Of a DNA stretch of 64,000 nucleotides, positions 44,804 to 55,025 are shown piece after piece; positions within the stretch are counted from its first letter, which is position 1, and each line of letters begins with the position of its first letter. Location of the stretch: contig JAHNUO010000031.1 in the NCBI GenBank assembly GCA_019787685.1, positions 62,001-126,000 on the forward strand. The letters run 5' to 3'. A program made the translations under genes and the position numbers. The DNA is from Chiua virens (Eukaryota > Basidiomycota > Agaricomycetes > Boletales > Boletaceae). The notes beneath the pieces are model-generated. The model did not search any database and was not told the origin of the DNA. It worked only from the letters and a program-made list of their open reading frames with translations.

Positions 44804-47800
44804 ATGTACCCCAACATTTTCCACTACCTTCCACTTACCATGGTCGAATCGGTTCTACCGCCATGGAGGTTTGCTACCGAAAAATTTGGACGATTCCGAA
44901 TCCTTGTTATCGGCCGGGCCAACGCTGGGAAGACGACACTTCTCAAGCAAATCTGTAATTCGAAGGAGAATCCAGAGATCTATGATGAAGAGGGGAAAAA
45001 GGTGTATTTGTATGCCAACCTGGGGTTTCTGATCTCACTGATGCACTGATGGCCTGTGACCAGGTCGATCCGGCACAGATCAAAGAGTCTGTGGAGGTGA
45101 ATACCAGGTTTACCATCAACCCTCGTTGTCACCATCTTACATGTCCCAAGCGGGGAGAACACAATATCGAGAACAAGATGGTCTTTCGAAGCAACCCCGG
45201 TTTTGTCTTCCATGACTCTCGTGGGTTTGAAGCCGGTAGTGTCGACGAGTTTAACAAGATGAAGGACTTTGTCACCGAGCGAGCTAAAACGAGATTCCTC
45301 AAGAAGCGTGTCCACGCTATATGGTAAACACACAGTCATTTACGGCATGCTAACCACAACTGTTGCATAGGTACTGTATCCCAATGGATCAGATACACCG
45401 TGCGATCTTGACTGCGGAGGAAAAGTTTTTTGATGAATGTGAAACAGGAAATGGTAGGTTTTCTTAAATATCCATTGTTTTATTTTTATTGCATTTTCGG
45501 GACAGTGCCTGTTGTGGTTGTGTTCACAAAATGTGATGCATTGTGAGTGCTGTCGGTGGCTGCCTTGACAGCTGAAGACAAGAGACTATCTGAACAGGAA
45601 AGACTTGCCAAGGTAAAGAAACTCGAGGAAAGCATGCTAAAGAATAGTACAATTTGGGAAAGATTGCAAAAAAGAAAAAATCCCCCCAAAGTGTATGCTG
45701 AAGTCAAAGGTCTGTATGAAGTTGGGGTAGGTGACATGGAGGTATCTCATTATGTTATTTTGTTTACAGATATGCAGAAGTCCAATGAAGGCTGCAGGAT
45801 TGTGCTAGAAAGGACTGCAGCTGCTTTGAATGATAAAAGTTTGGAAATGCTGGTTGTGACCACACAAAGTGCAAATGTCATGCTTTGTGTGAAATATGCT
45901 GTTGACAGGTATGTGACCCCTTAATTAATGTTCAGGATCTTTTAGTGAATTACACATGATATACTTCATAGGACTTTGATGCCATTCATTGCTGGCAAAT
46001 TGTCTCCAGTAGGAAGATTTGATCAGAAAGAGCAAGAGTTCTTGATGAGAAGAATGACTATATGGTTCCCACATGTCAATGTATGAAAGTGTGGAACTTC
46101 TATATCCATGTGAAGTGCTTACAAATATTAGCAGGTAAGAAATGTGATCAAATTGAGAAATATAGAGTGATTTTGATACATGTCCATTGCTGCTCCTACC
46201 ATGTTCTCTCATTCATAGGGTGTAAGTGATCTGACTGTTCTTGGAGGTCTCAGAGTGATTCTGATCCATGTTCTCTCATTCATAGGATGTAAGTGGTCTG
46301 ACTGTGCTTGGAGGTCTCAGAGTGATTCTAATCCATGTTCTCTCATTCATAGGATGTAAGTGATCTGACTGGCACTGCTTGGAGGTCTCAGAGTGATTCT
46401 GATCCATGTCCATGTCTACTCCCACCATGTCCTCTCATTCATAGCATGTAAGTGGTCTAACTGTTCTTGGAGTCTCAGAGTGATTCTGATTCATGTCTAT
46501 GTCTGATCTCACTGTGTTCTCTCATTCATAGTATGTAAGTGGTCTGACTGCTCTTGGAGGTCTCAGAGTGATTCTGATCCATGTTCTCTCATTCATAGGA
46601 TGTAAGTGGTCTGACTGCTCTTGGAGGTCTCAGAGTGGTTCTGATCCATGTTCTCTCATTCACAGTATGTAAGTGGTCTGACTGTTCCTAGTGGTTCTGA
46701 TTCATGTTCTCTCATTTGTAGTATGTAAGTGGTCTGACTATTCTTGGAGGTTTTAGAGTGACTCTGATCCATGTCCATGTCTGTTCCCACCATGTTCTCT
46801 CATTCATAGCTTGTAAGTGGTCTGACTGTTCTTGGAGGTCTTAGAGTGATTCTGATCCATGTCCATGTCTGCTCCCACCATGTTCTCTCATTCATAGCAA
46901 GTAAGTGTTCTGACTGTTCTTGGAGGTCTTAGAGTGATTCTGATCCATGCCCATGTCTGCTCCACCATGTTCTCTCATTCGTAGCTTGTAAGTGGTCTGA
47001 CTGTTCTTGGAGGTCTTAGAGTGATTCTGATCCATGTCCATATCTGCTCCTACCATGTTCTCTCATTCATAGCAAGTAAGTGGTCTGACTGTTCTTGGAG
47101 GTCAGAGTAATTCTGATCCATCCCCATGTCTGCTCCCACCATGTTCTCTCTCATTCATAGCTTGTAAGTGGTTTGACTGTTTTTGGAGGTTTTAGAGTGA
47201 TCCTGATCCATGTCCATGTCTGCTCCCATCATGTTCTTTCATTCATAGCTTGCAAGTGATCTGACTGTTCTTGGAGGTCTCAGAGTAATTCTGATCTATG
47301 TCCATGTCTGCTCCTACCATGTTCTCTTATTCATAGGGTGTAAGTGATCTGACTTTTCTTGGAGGTCTCAGAGTAATTCTGGTCCATCTCCATGTCTGCT
47401 CCTACCATGTTCTTTCATTCATAGGGTGTAAGTGATCTGACTGTTCTTGGAGGTCTTAGAATGATTCTGATCCATGTCCATGTCTGCTCCCACCATGTTC
47501 TCTCATAGCAAGTAAGTGGTTTGACAGTTGTTGGAGGTCTCAGAGTGATTCTGATCCATGTCCATCCTTGTTCCCACCATATTCTCTCATTCATAGCTTG
47601 TAAGTCTTAGTTACAATTTATTGAATGCCTCTTGTTCCCTCTAATATGCCTCAGGATGTAAGACATCTTTGAAGCCTTGTATGTAATATCATTGAATACT
47701 CTTTCTGCTCTATCTTCATTTTCTAGAAGGTGAAACCCAATCATTCTCTTTTTTTATACTTCATTTTCATCTTTATTTGCAGGAGGTTTGTTGTACTATC

Positions 47801-48368
47801 TCACTTTGACCAAGTCAATGACTAATGTGATTTCATATAGGTGCTACACTCTGCACAGGTTTATTTATTTATCAAGTTTCTTATATTTAAATTTTGATTC
47901 ACACAATGTTTTTACATTAGCACCCAGTTCAATATGGTGCCACAATACACTCAACTCCCTCAAAACCAATGGTATGTGTGCTATCTTCATGCTAGAACAT
48001 TTCTCATACTATTTTGTATAATTCAGTTCCCATGGACCTTGAAACCATGGAAAAAAGCCCTTTTGTTGGGCATTGGTCAGTCTTGTTTGGTATGCCATTC
48101 CCACCCCTTCAATATCTGTGTAGATTCTGTCATCATTATGGTGCACTCCTTCCATCTCCACCAGCAAGGTAATCCAGAATCAGTTGCAACAGCTGTTAAA
48201 TTGTACAAATCATCTGGCACATGTGCCAAAGTTCAACAAAGAGTGACTCTGCTAGCTCATCAACACAATCCCAAAGATGAAGAGGGGATGATAGTTGCAA
48301 TCATGGATCTGATTTCAAAGAATCTCATATGTGAGTCACACTTTTGTGCAATTATACAAGTTGATTAA
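44804..48368 (+). CDS. P-loop GTPase of a basidiomycete family, with array of putative microexons
   Basis: From ATG 44804 (MYPNIFHYLP). The GTP-binding motifs are in order: G1 VIGRANAGKTTLLKQI, G3 FHDSRGFEAG, G4 VVVFTKCD. Helical segments follow: SEQERLAKVKKLEESMLKNS, MQKSNEGCRIVLERTAAALN, MLCVKYAVDR, then TLMPFIAGKLSPVGRFDQ and MTIWFPHVN. These fit the dynamin/AIG-like G-domain proteins common in Agaricomycetes; role unknown. An in-frame TGA (45544-45546) follows KCDAL, where CGA would restore an open frame. Beyond 46080 the coding path enters a tandem array where every unit offers a 3-nt microexon. Possible further exons are an 18-nt one at about 47840-47857 and the helical end at 48133-48330 (QGNPESVATAVKLYKSSGTC). 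The 5' half has normal CpG content, the 3' half almost none. Whether a full product is made is open. Confidence 0.6.
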
Positions 48369-48528
48369 AAACACTTTAGCTATGAATATCTCTGTGTGAA
48401 AGGTTCAGTATCCTCAATGATGCCTCAATGGTGTAGAATATTTTGGTAGAATGAAAACTGGTTGTAAATGTGAATTGTATATCATTGAATTTTTTTTGAC
48501 ACACATTTGTAGTGATTGATTCAGAGCA
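45661..48528. other. CpG-depleted domain
   Basis: Reading line by line I find one CpG (46980-46981) in about 2.87 kb, while TG and CA are abundant. Flanks return to ordinary CpG content within about 100 bp at 45600 and 48530-48660. The domain covers the 3' half of the GTPase gene and the tandem array. Confidence 0.85.
46131..47785 (+). repeat. Tandem array of intron-like units with 3-nt spacers between AG and GT
   Basis: Core units repeat from about 46140 to 47600 with periods of 67 bp (early) and 88 bp (late, eight in near-perfect register); the short form lacks 21 bp around CCATGTCTGCTCCCACC. The common unit has CTGACTGTTCTTGGAGG, a GATTCTGATCC stretch and TTCTCTCATTCATAG, then three variable bases and GTAAGTG. 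The triplets start at 46132, 46219, 46286, 46353, 46445, 46532, 46599, 46666, 46722, 46810, 46898, 46985, 47073, 47161, 47249, 47337, 47425, 47509, 47597, 47655, 47727 and 47783. They read CAG GGT GAT GAT CAT TAT, then GAT TAT TAT CTT CAA CTT, and so on. The last three lie in unique sequence. Confidence 0.9.
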
Positions 48529-48609
48529 CGACCATTGCTCAACCTGTCACTGACATACCAATGAAAACCACATCCCAAAAACATTGATACACTACAAATC
48601 AATGCCGCA

Positions 48610-49140
48610 TCACACAAAACCTGTATACACCATCGAAATCGTCATCAACACCGGCCAGAACAGAAACACAAACCGAAACTTGACTCGCTTTCTGTCCATG
48701 CCCCTCCGTGCCGCACTCGACGCACATTGACCCTCTCCCTGTGCACCACCCTGGACTGGTATGCTGCCCAATGGCGGTGGGGTCCCCGAGGTGTCATCGA
48801 TCCAGAGCTCAAGGGGTGCTGTCGTGCTGGTCGTCCAAGAAGACGACGATGAGGGCCCAGTACTCCAAGTCGCCACAGCCGTCCAAAATCCAGATTCAGT
48901 CCCATTCTGCGTCGCCAACGTGATGCTGCTCCCCGTACCCGCAGCACCACTCATAGTATTCGAGTTCATACACACCATCGACCCCACGGTGGCATTCCCG
49001 GCAGACACAATCACGAAATCGGCCAAATAAATTACCATATTGACCGGCTTGCTTGTCGTAAACCGAAGCGTGCTGTGCGCAGAGTCAGCGAGGGAATCAG
49101 AGCAAAAGAAAATGAACACGGCATCCATCATCCGTGCCAT
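48610..49140 (-). CDS. Hypothetical Ser/Thr-rich protein with C-terminal hydrophobic segment
   Basis: Open frame of about 175 codons (MARMMDAVFIFFCSDSLADS start chosen at ATG 49140). A region rich in Gly, Ser and Thr (STGPSSSSSWTTSTTAP) is followed by LWIDDTSGTPPPLGSIPVQG, a basic cluster (RRGMDRKRVKFR) and a terminal hydrophobic run (FVFLFWPVLMTISMVYTGFV). It may be the end of a cell-surface or membrane protein whose front was lost: the thioesterase C fragment begins just upstream, near 49180. No domain recognised. Confidence 0.35.
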   Translation of the reverse strand: MARMMDAVFIFFCSDSLADSAHSTLRFTTSKPVNMVIYLADFVIVSAGNATVGSMVCMNSNTMSGAAGTGSSITLATQNGTESGFWTAVATWSTGPSSSSSWTTSTTAPLELWIDDTSGTPPPLGSIPVQGGAQGEGQCASSAARRGMDRKRVKFRFVFLFWPVLMTISMVYTGFV

Positions 49141-49179
49141 CCAACAACCATCCCACGTCTCGAGGATCAATCATGATCA

Positions 49180-50097
49180 TGTATTCCTGTTTGGTAGATG
49201 GGGAGTCCTCGTGCGATGTTGGCAAAGGTGATGTGAACTGGCATACAAGATACAACTTTGACGGTTCGACTATGATGAACAGGCCTGCGTGGACTTGAAA
49301 TATCTTGAGAACTTACCCATTTTTGATCCCACGCTCCAATTGACACTTTCATCGCGTACCCCTCGAAGCGTGGTATTTCGCGAAGAAAATGGTAGCGTGT
49401 TGCTACAGATCATTGGGGTTGACAACCGCAAGGCGCGTCGAAATGGTAAACATGCTCACAACTCCGAACCCTCCACCAACATTCACAAACATTGGCCATA
49501 CCGCGGGCCAGAATTTGCAAGCGCTGTGTTGCGAACCTGAATCAAACATCAGACTACATTGGATACAAGTGTCATACCCATACCTTCCCGTAAGTGGAAT
49601 TGTTGACATGTCCGAACCAATCGGCTTCATCTGGACTTTCGCAGCATTGAGTAACATTGTCAAACCAATGCGTCCGAACGGCGTTCAGCACCTGACACTA
49701 GAGAACTCACCTGCCCATGAACTACAGGTGATAGTAACTTCGAATGGATTGGCTTCAACCGGGAAACGAGACTCGAGCTGCTTGACTACAGTCCTATGTC
49801 GAGCGACTGAGGGTCGTAATAGATCTAAATTAAAAAACAGAGGGCATAGTATTTGTACCGCACGAATACACACGGTAAAAATACATTGACTGTGTGGGCC
49901 AAGCCATGGTCAGCATGTCTTCGCAACCATGAAATAGCTTGCTTACTGTGGTAGACCAAAAGCGCTACAGTGGCGCCTACGATGGGCAGCAATTGCTTGA
50001 GTATGAAACCCACAAGTTGTACGCAAAGACATGTGCCCAGCAGCCAGCTTTGGGATAGAAACCAAGGATATAAGAAGTCCAAGGAGCACGTCAACAT
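49180..50097 (-). pseudogene. Hot-dog thioesterase-like, copy C, truncated and frameshifted
   Basis: From ATG 50097 (MLTCSLDFLYPWFLSQSWLL), matching copy A in the anchor (CLCVQLVGFILKQLLPIVGA). Then come FPVEANPFEVTITCSSWA, SPDEADWFGHVNNSTYGK and MKVSIGAWDQKW. Relative to copy A one base is missing in exon 2 (about 49830) and one in exon 4 (about 49515). Similarity stops at about 49180, so the C-terminal ~130 residues are absent. The gene is dead unless several errors are assumed. It is divergent from the P450 pseudogene, mirroring the thioesterase A / P450-1 pair. Confidence 0.75.
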
Positions 50098-50944
50098 GGC
50101 CGCCACAGAGGTATGAGTATGACGCATGCGTGAAAATAACCAAGGGCAAAAACGTGTAAAACACTCGTAGTTGACACTGGAGCTGGGCAGCGCGGGACCC
50201 ACCGTGACCATTAAAAGGGTAGGAATGACTTGGATGACAATTCTATTGAGGGTTAATGACTCGGACGGAAGATCGTCTGCTAGTGAAACGCAGTGCGTAC
50301 GTTCATTGTATGCCAGCAATGACGTTTAGACGGCGAGTTGATTACGGCGCTCGTTTCATTTGAGCCGACTCAAACGCGGACTTGTAATTTTACAAGTAAC
50401 TCAGGATCACCGACGCTACTTCAAGCCTCAAGCTTCAAGGCTTCAGTTCTAATTAGATGTAGTGCCAGTGGTAAGCTACTAGTAGCCCCACATAACAACT
50501 AAGATGGTCGCCCAATGGCAAGGGTGACCAGTGACCGGTCCGAGGGAAATGCTTTTACCCAAGGCGAGGTAAGTTATGATTTTGATCTATGGTACGACAG
50601 GTGACGTGACGTTCCTCAGTGTTCAAGTTGTCGCTAACTTGAATCCTAGGTAAGTTCACAAGTTCTTTCCTTCTTTTCCTTTCCAGAGTGACTGAATCTT
50701 GAACTAGTTTTGATCAGCCGCTAAGTTAGCCTGAGCTCGTGGCATATCAAATGTCAACCCTCAGCGATTCCCCATACATGCTAGACTGTCGTACTGCATA
50801 GAAAAAAAAAGCTGTTTTCGAGAAGATACGGATAACTTCTCCTGGTGCTGATTACCAAATCTCTATCCGGCAACCCAGATAAACCACCAGCTCTCCCGTT
50901 GTCAGGCCTCCACCACGCATTCCTGCTTTTCGGCCATGGACGAC
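50098..50944. promoter_or_regulatory. Divergent region between thioesterase C and P450 pseudogene
   Basis: About 0.85 kb without a gene, between two divergent starts. It probably shows the ancestral spacing of the pair that at 3.4-11.6 kb is split by the transposon. Confidence 0.5.
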
Positions 50945-52279
50945 ATGGAGCCTCGTCTTCTCCAGTTTCCATTCCTCCCACTCGTACTTTGCATAATCTT
51001 TCTCCATGAACTTTGCGCAAAGTACAGAGCCCGCCATTTGCCCCCAGACATTTCCGGTCTTCAGTGTCTCGTCAAGATTCCAAACTTGACAGACGAGATT
51101 TGTTGAAGGTGCTCAAATTCAATCAAAAATATAGTATCCCGATCAGTCAGCATAATGACTAGCATCTCATAATACTTCTTCGATAGGTGACATTGCTTCT
51201 TGGTCGATTGGCGGATACAATATTATCATCATTGGGACCGCGAAGATTGCAGAGGACCTCCTTGAGAAACGTAGCATCAATTACTCTGACCGCCCTCGCT
51301 CCGTTATGTGTGGTGAGATGTCGGGATGGGGCAAGATCACACTCCTTTCCAACTACAACGATTGGTTTCGTACTCATCGAAAGTGGATTGCGCAAGAAAT
51401 CGGGAGTTATACCACCGTGGCGAGATTGCACAGAATGATCGAGTTCAAAACTCGTCGGTATCTTCAGTGCGTACTCGAGGATCCGGACAATATTCAAGCA
51501 CACATTCGCAAGTAAATCACATCATGTGTATGATCTGATGTTGCCACTAACGAAGATGGCTAGAAACTTGACTTTGATCATGATATCTCATACTAACCCG
51601 AATTTCGTAGCCATGAGGTGCACAAGAGCCGATGACTGGTATGACAAGTATCTAATCCCTGCAGGCTCCTATGTTTTCGTCAACATATGGTGAGTCAACT
51701 GCAACCACAAGCTCTTTTCCGGTCCAATGCCTTTCCAGGGCAATACTTCATGACGAAAGAACCTATACGGAACCCATGGAGTTCAAACCAGAACGATTTT
51801 TGGAAGATAATCCAAAACCTCATCCTGAAAATGCGTGCTCCGGTTTCGGACGGCGGTAAGCATCACCGAGCGATTTCAAGACTGGATAAGAAGCTCATTC
51901 AACTATTTCATTGCATAGCAAATGTCCAGGTAAGTACTAGGGTATACATACCTGACGGATGGATCAATTGCGACCTATCGCTTAGGCTACTTTCTGGGGC
52001 ATTCGAGCGCTTGGCTCATGTGTACCCGAACGCTCGCGGTGTTCGATATCTCGAAGCGCATTGAGAGCGGAATGGAAATCACTCCCGAGTTCAACCTAGT
52101 TGGAGAGACGATAGTGTTCGTGGTCTAATGTCCTCTACCGCGGTGTGCATGCTGACAGACCCGTATGACGTCGCAGTCATCAAGCGCCTTTCAAATGTTC
52201 GATCAAAGCCAGATCCGCGGAATCAGAGCGTCTCATCAAGGAAAATTTCCTACTCATTGGTACCGGGGAAGACAGCTAA
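50945..52279 (+). pseudogene. Cytochrome P450 pseudogene with internal deletion
   Basis: The start MEPRLLQFPFLPLVLC and hinge ARHLPPDISG are followed by a frame break near 51100 (TGA where paralogs read KLLKFNQQYG). Exon 2 is well kept (AKIAEDLLEKRSINYSDRPR, HRKWIAQEIG). Similarity then jumps from the start of exon 3 (RNLTLIMISH, about 51590) to the intron just before MRCTRADDWYDKYLIPAG. About 200 codons are gone, with the I-helix and K-helix. The 3' part is kept: NIWAILHDERTYTEP, KPERFLEDNP, the 11-nt exon with the haem Cys (K-CPG), ITPEFNLVGETIV and HQAPFKCSIKARSAESERL, ending at 52279. It cannot make a working P450. Closest in style to paralogs 1 and 2. Confidence 0.85.
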
Positions 52280-54252
52280 GGGGAATATGGGCGTACAGTC
52301 TATGAAACCTTCATGCTACCAATGTCAAGTTCGTTTTTTCTACAAAACAGTGACCCACGAAATTGCCGCCGTGCAACATGAAGGATAGAAAGGAGATGGC
52401 TTCTCGGATACTACATACTCATGATTGAGGCGAACACGATTTCTGGAGAAAGGTTGCCATAGGTGCAGCGAATCTCTTCACGTGCTGGGCCTGAGCTTGA
52501 CAAATGGGCCTCAGGCTAGATAGGGATATGCGCGAAAAGACGATTATGAATCATCGACACGGACCTTCAATTTACAAGACAGATGTTAAAGCAACTACAC
52601 CGGCAAGCCAGCAGCGTAAAAAAATTATATGGTATCGAGATCCTAAGGCTGCGAGGCAGAACCAATGATGCGTCTCTACCAGTGCCAGTGAGCGGTGGCG
52701 ACTCAGAGAGACAAGATGACGACTTTCCTCAGGCTCGACTTCGAACTCGCCAACGTCTGTGGGTTAACGGCCGAGGAGGATTGCTCTAGTCCTTTATTCT
52801 CTGCTCACACCATACGGTTGGTAGTACTTGACCAACCTCGTTTCCGATTAGCTGTCGATTTGAGTTGTGGAGTAGTTTGCGATGCGGGATTGGGATCTCG
52901 TGCTTGTCTGCACCTTTTCCATCTCTGAGCCTCAGCTGCGGAGCTGAGGGCTGCTTGCAAAGTATTTCTCGCATCGGATAAGCGTGGAAAGAACGTTGAT
53001 AAAGTCATATAGATCCTCTATACCAAGGACACGGGAAACACAAGGAGAATGAAACCACTCACGACTCGGAATGTCGCGGATTTTGATTTGACACAAGGCT
53101 AGGGATTTTGGAGTCGACGCAATCCGACGCTTTGCATCACCTGAAGGGATCAAAGTAGAGTCTGCCGCTCGCTCGAGCGGACCAGCAGACCAGAATCTTT
53201 TGTGCTAGCTGTCGCTTCCCAAACTTCCAGCTCTGACTTGCCATACTAAGTAGAAGCCCAGTGAAACTTCTAGTGCCATCAACCGGTTACGGGCTGCCGG
53301 GATTCAATGCGAGCACCGATTATGACGGGCTCAGCTTCTACCCACCGTTCTCCCGATTTTTATTTGATATATATGGTCATATCGCCTGCGTGTTGAACAT
53401 TGCAGTGCTGTCGAACCCACCCTCCGAGAGCCTGAGATCCTGCGGGCGATAATAGCACATGTCAAAATCCCAACTAGGCTACTCCCACCTCGCTTTGAAA
53501 TCTTTTTGTTGTTTTCCCGACCGTTTCCCGACCAACGTCAAGTTTGCCGCCGGTACATGAAAGTTTGGAACACTCATCATTCTTCCCCACGACGCCGCCG
53601 CCACCATTCCTGGTTACGATAAATTTTGATCTGGGAAACGAACTCACGATACTGTTACATTCTTACGAGCCCCGGGCGCCAGCTGTTTCTAAGCACATGT
53701 CGATATAATCGGCATTATGAACGAGAAAAGAGCGTTCCGGACAACCGCCCTTGGCAAGCTTGGCCCTGCCAGTGGATGGCCCGCATTCTCCGCCTTAGGC
53801 AAAACTGTAGAGAATGCATCGGCATGATTTTTTTCCTGTGATTCATGTTTTGACGAACACCTGCCAAGCTCTAACATCCCATTGACAAGGAGTGGTCGCT
53901 GTCGCTTGAGAGCGAGTCTCTTATTCGCAGGCCATCGAAAACATGGGAGGACAGCGTGTTTAACCGAACCCGGCAGCTTGGCAGGCTTGAAAGTGAACAG
54001 TGGAAAGTCGCAGGCTTCAAGTTGCCGCCGGCACGAACCCAGGGACGGCACACACCGTAACACACGTGCTCCTCGAAAATCTCAGATGAGGCTCCAAAAC
54101 AATGGTATGTTTCGGAAGACCCTGTGACAACCGGCGGGAGACCTTGTCAACATGGACGTTGCAATCGTACGATTCAATCAAGGTACCATCCGCTCCGTAT
54201 AGTATCAGCAAGTCCATTGTTCCGAATTCTGTGTTTCCACCCTCAAAGCAAC
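52280..54252. other. About 2 kb without a recognised gene
   Basis: Only short overlapping ORFs on both strands (for example minus strand 53153-52932), none with a domain or good start context. No RNA gene or repeat recognised. Confidence 0.4.
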
Positions 54253-55025
54253 CTAGTACACGCCGGGAATCATGCGGTATCTGACCCTTTGGGAATAAAC
54301 GTCCCACTCCGCTTCCAAAGTGCGTCCGCAAGAGCGTATCTTCGTGTTGACATCGCGCGTAACTGAGCACCCATCCCAACACATTTTGCATTGCCCAAAT
54401 GCCAATGATTATTCTCCCAAACACCGTCTCGAGCCAGCCACAACAATGCGTGAACGAGCCTGGGCTGGCGATGATGAGGGACATGCCGAGCGCGCTTAAC
54501 ATCCCAAACAAATACCCTGGATGTCGGACGATCGCATAGGGCCCCGTGGTAATGAGTTTGTGGTCTTTTCGAACAGCGAGCTGATGGGTAAAGTGCCGCC
54601 CCAGAGCGCGGAAACACCAGAGACGTCCCATGCCACCGATGGCGGCGAGGACAGATCCGAGAAAGAAGCAACAATTGGCGCTGGAGGTGGGTAGTTGGCC
54701 AGAGAGCACCAATCGAGAGAGCACCTCGGAGGAGAATTTGGAGGGGATAATTGGTTGCGAGCAACACAGCCGACTCGGCGACGCACGGGATGGATGCGGA
54801 GAGCTATGTATCAGGACAGTCAGTTCGTGGTGTCCCGCTCATACTGAGAAATCCTACTCTGTGTAAAACCGGAAAAAGAGCGGGACAAATATGTTCATAG
54901 AAGGTGCCGTATACTCGCTCAGATTCGTCGGGAGGGGAATTAGGGGACATGAACGATATGTTGAAGAGCCAAACGGACGGAACGAGGATAGGGATTTTGA
55001 GAAGCGACATATTTGCCGCCAGCAT
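54253..55025 (-). pseudogene. ICMT-like carboxyl methyltransferase (copy B), one frameshift near the end
   Basis: ATG 55025 (MLAANMSLLKIPILV) and a short first exon ending about 54868. An intron follows, then SKFSSEVLSRLVLSGQLPTS, SVLAAIGGMGRLWCFRALGR, ITTGPYAIVRHPGYLFGML (catalytic-domain signature) and a further membrane pair; RCQHEDTLLRTHFG follows. There one extra base at about 54314 throws out the classical ending EAEWDVYSQRVRYRMIPGVY, which is present in the next frame and stops at 54253-54255. In the uncorrected frame the protein runs on to 54017 with an unrelated tail. So this is a nearly intact member of the SAM-dependent membrane methyltransferase family, either just broken or affected by a base error. 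Paralog of 13204-14027. Confidence 0.72.

Noticed and set aside
46131..47600. CRISPR-like or ordinary minisatellite array
   Set aside because: Eukaryotic gene context, units of 67/88 bp without unique spacers, and conserved splice-like parts. A CRISPR array does not fit, and a plain minisatellite does not explain the fixed AG-NNN-GT pattern.
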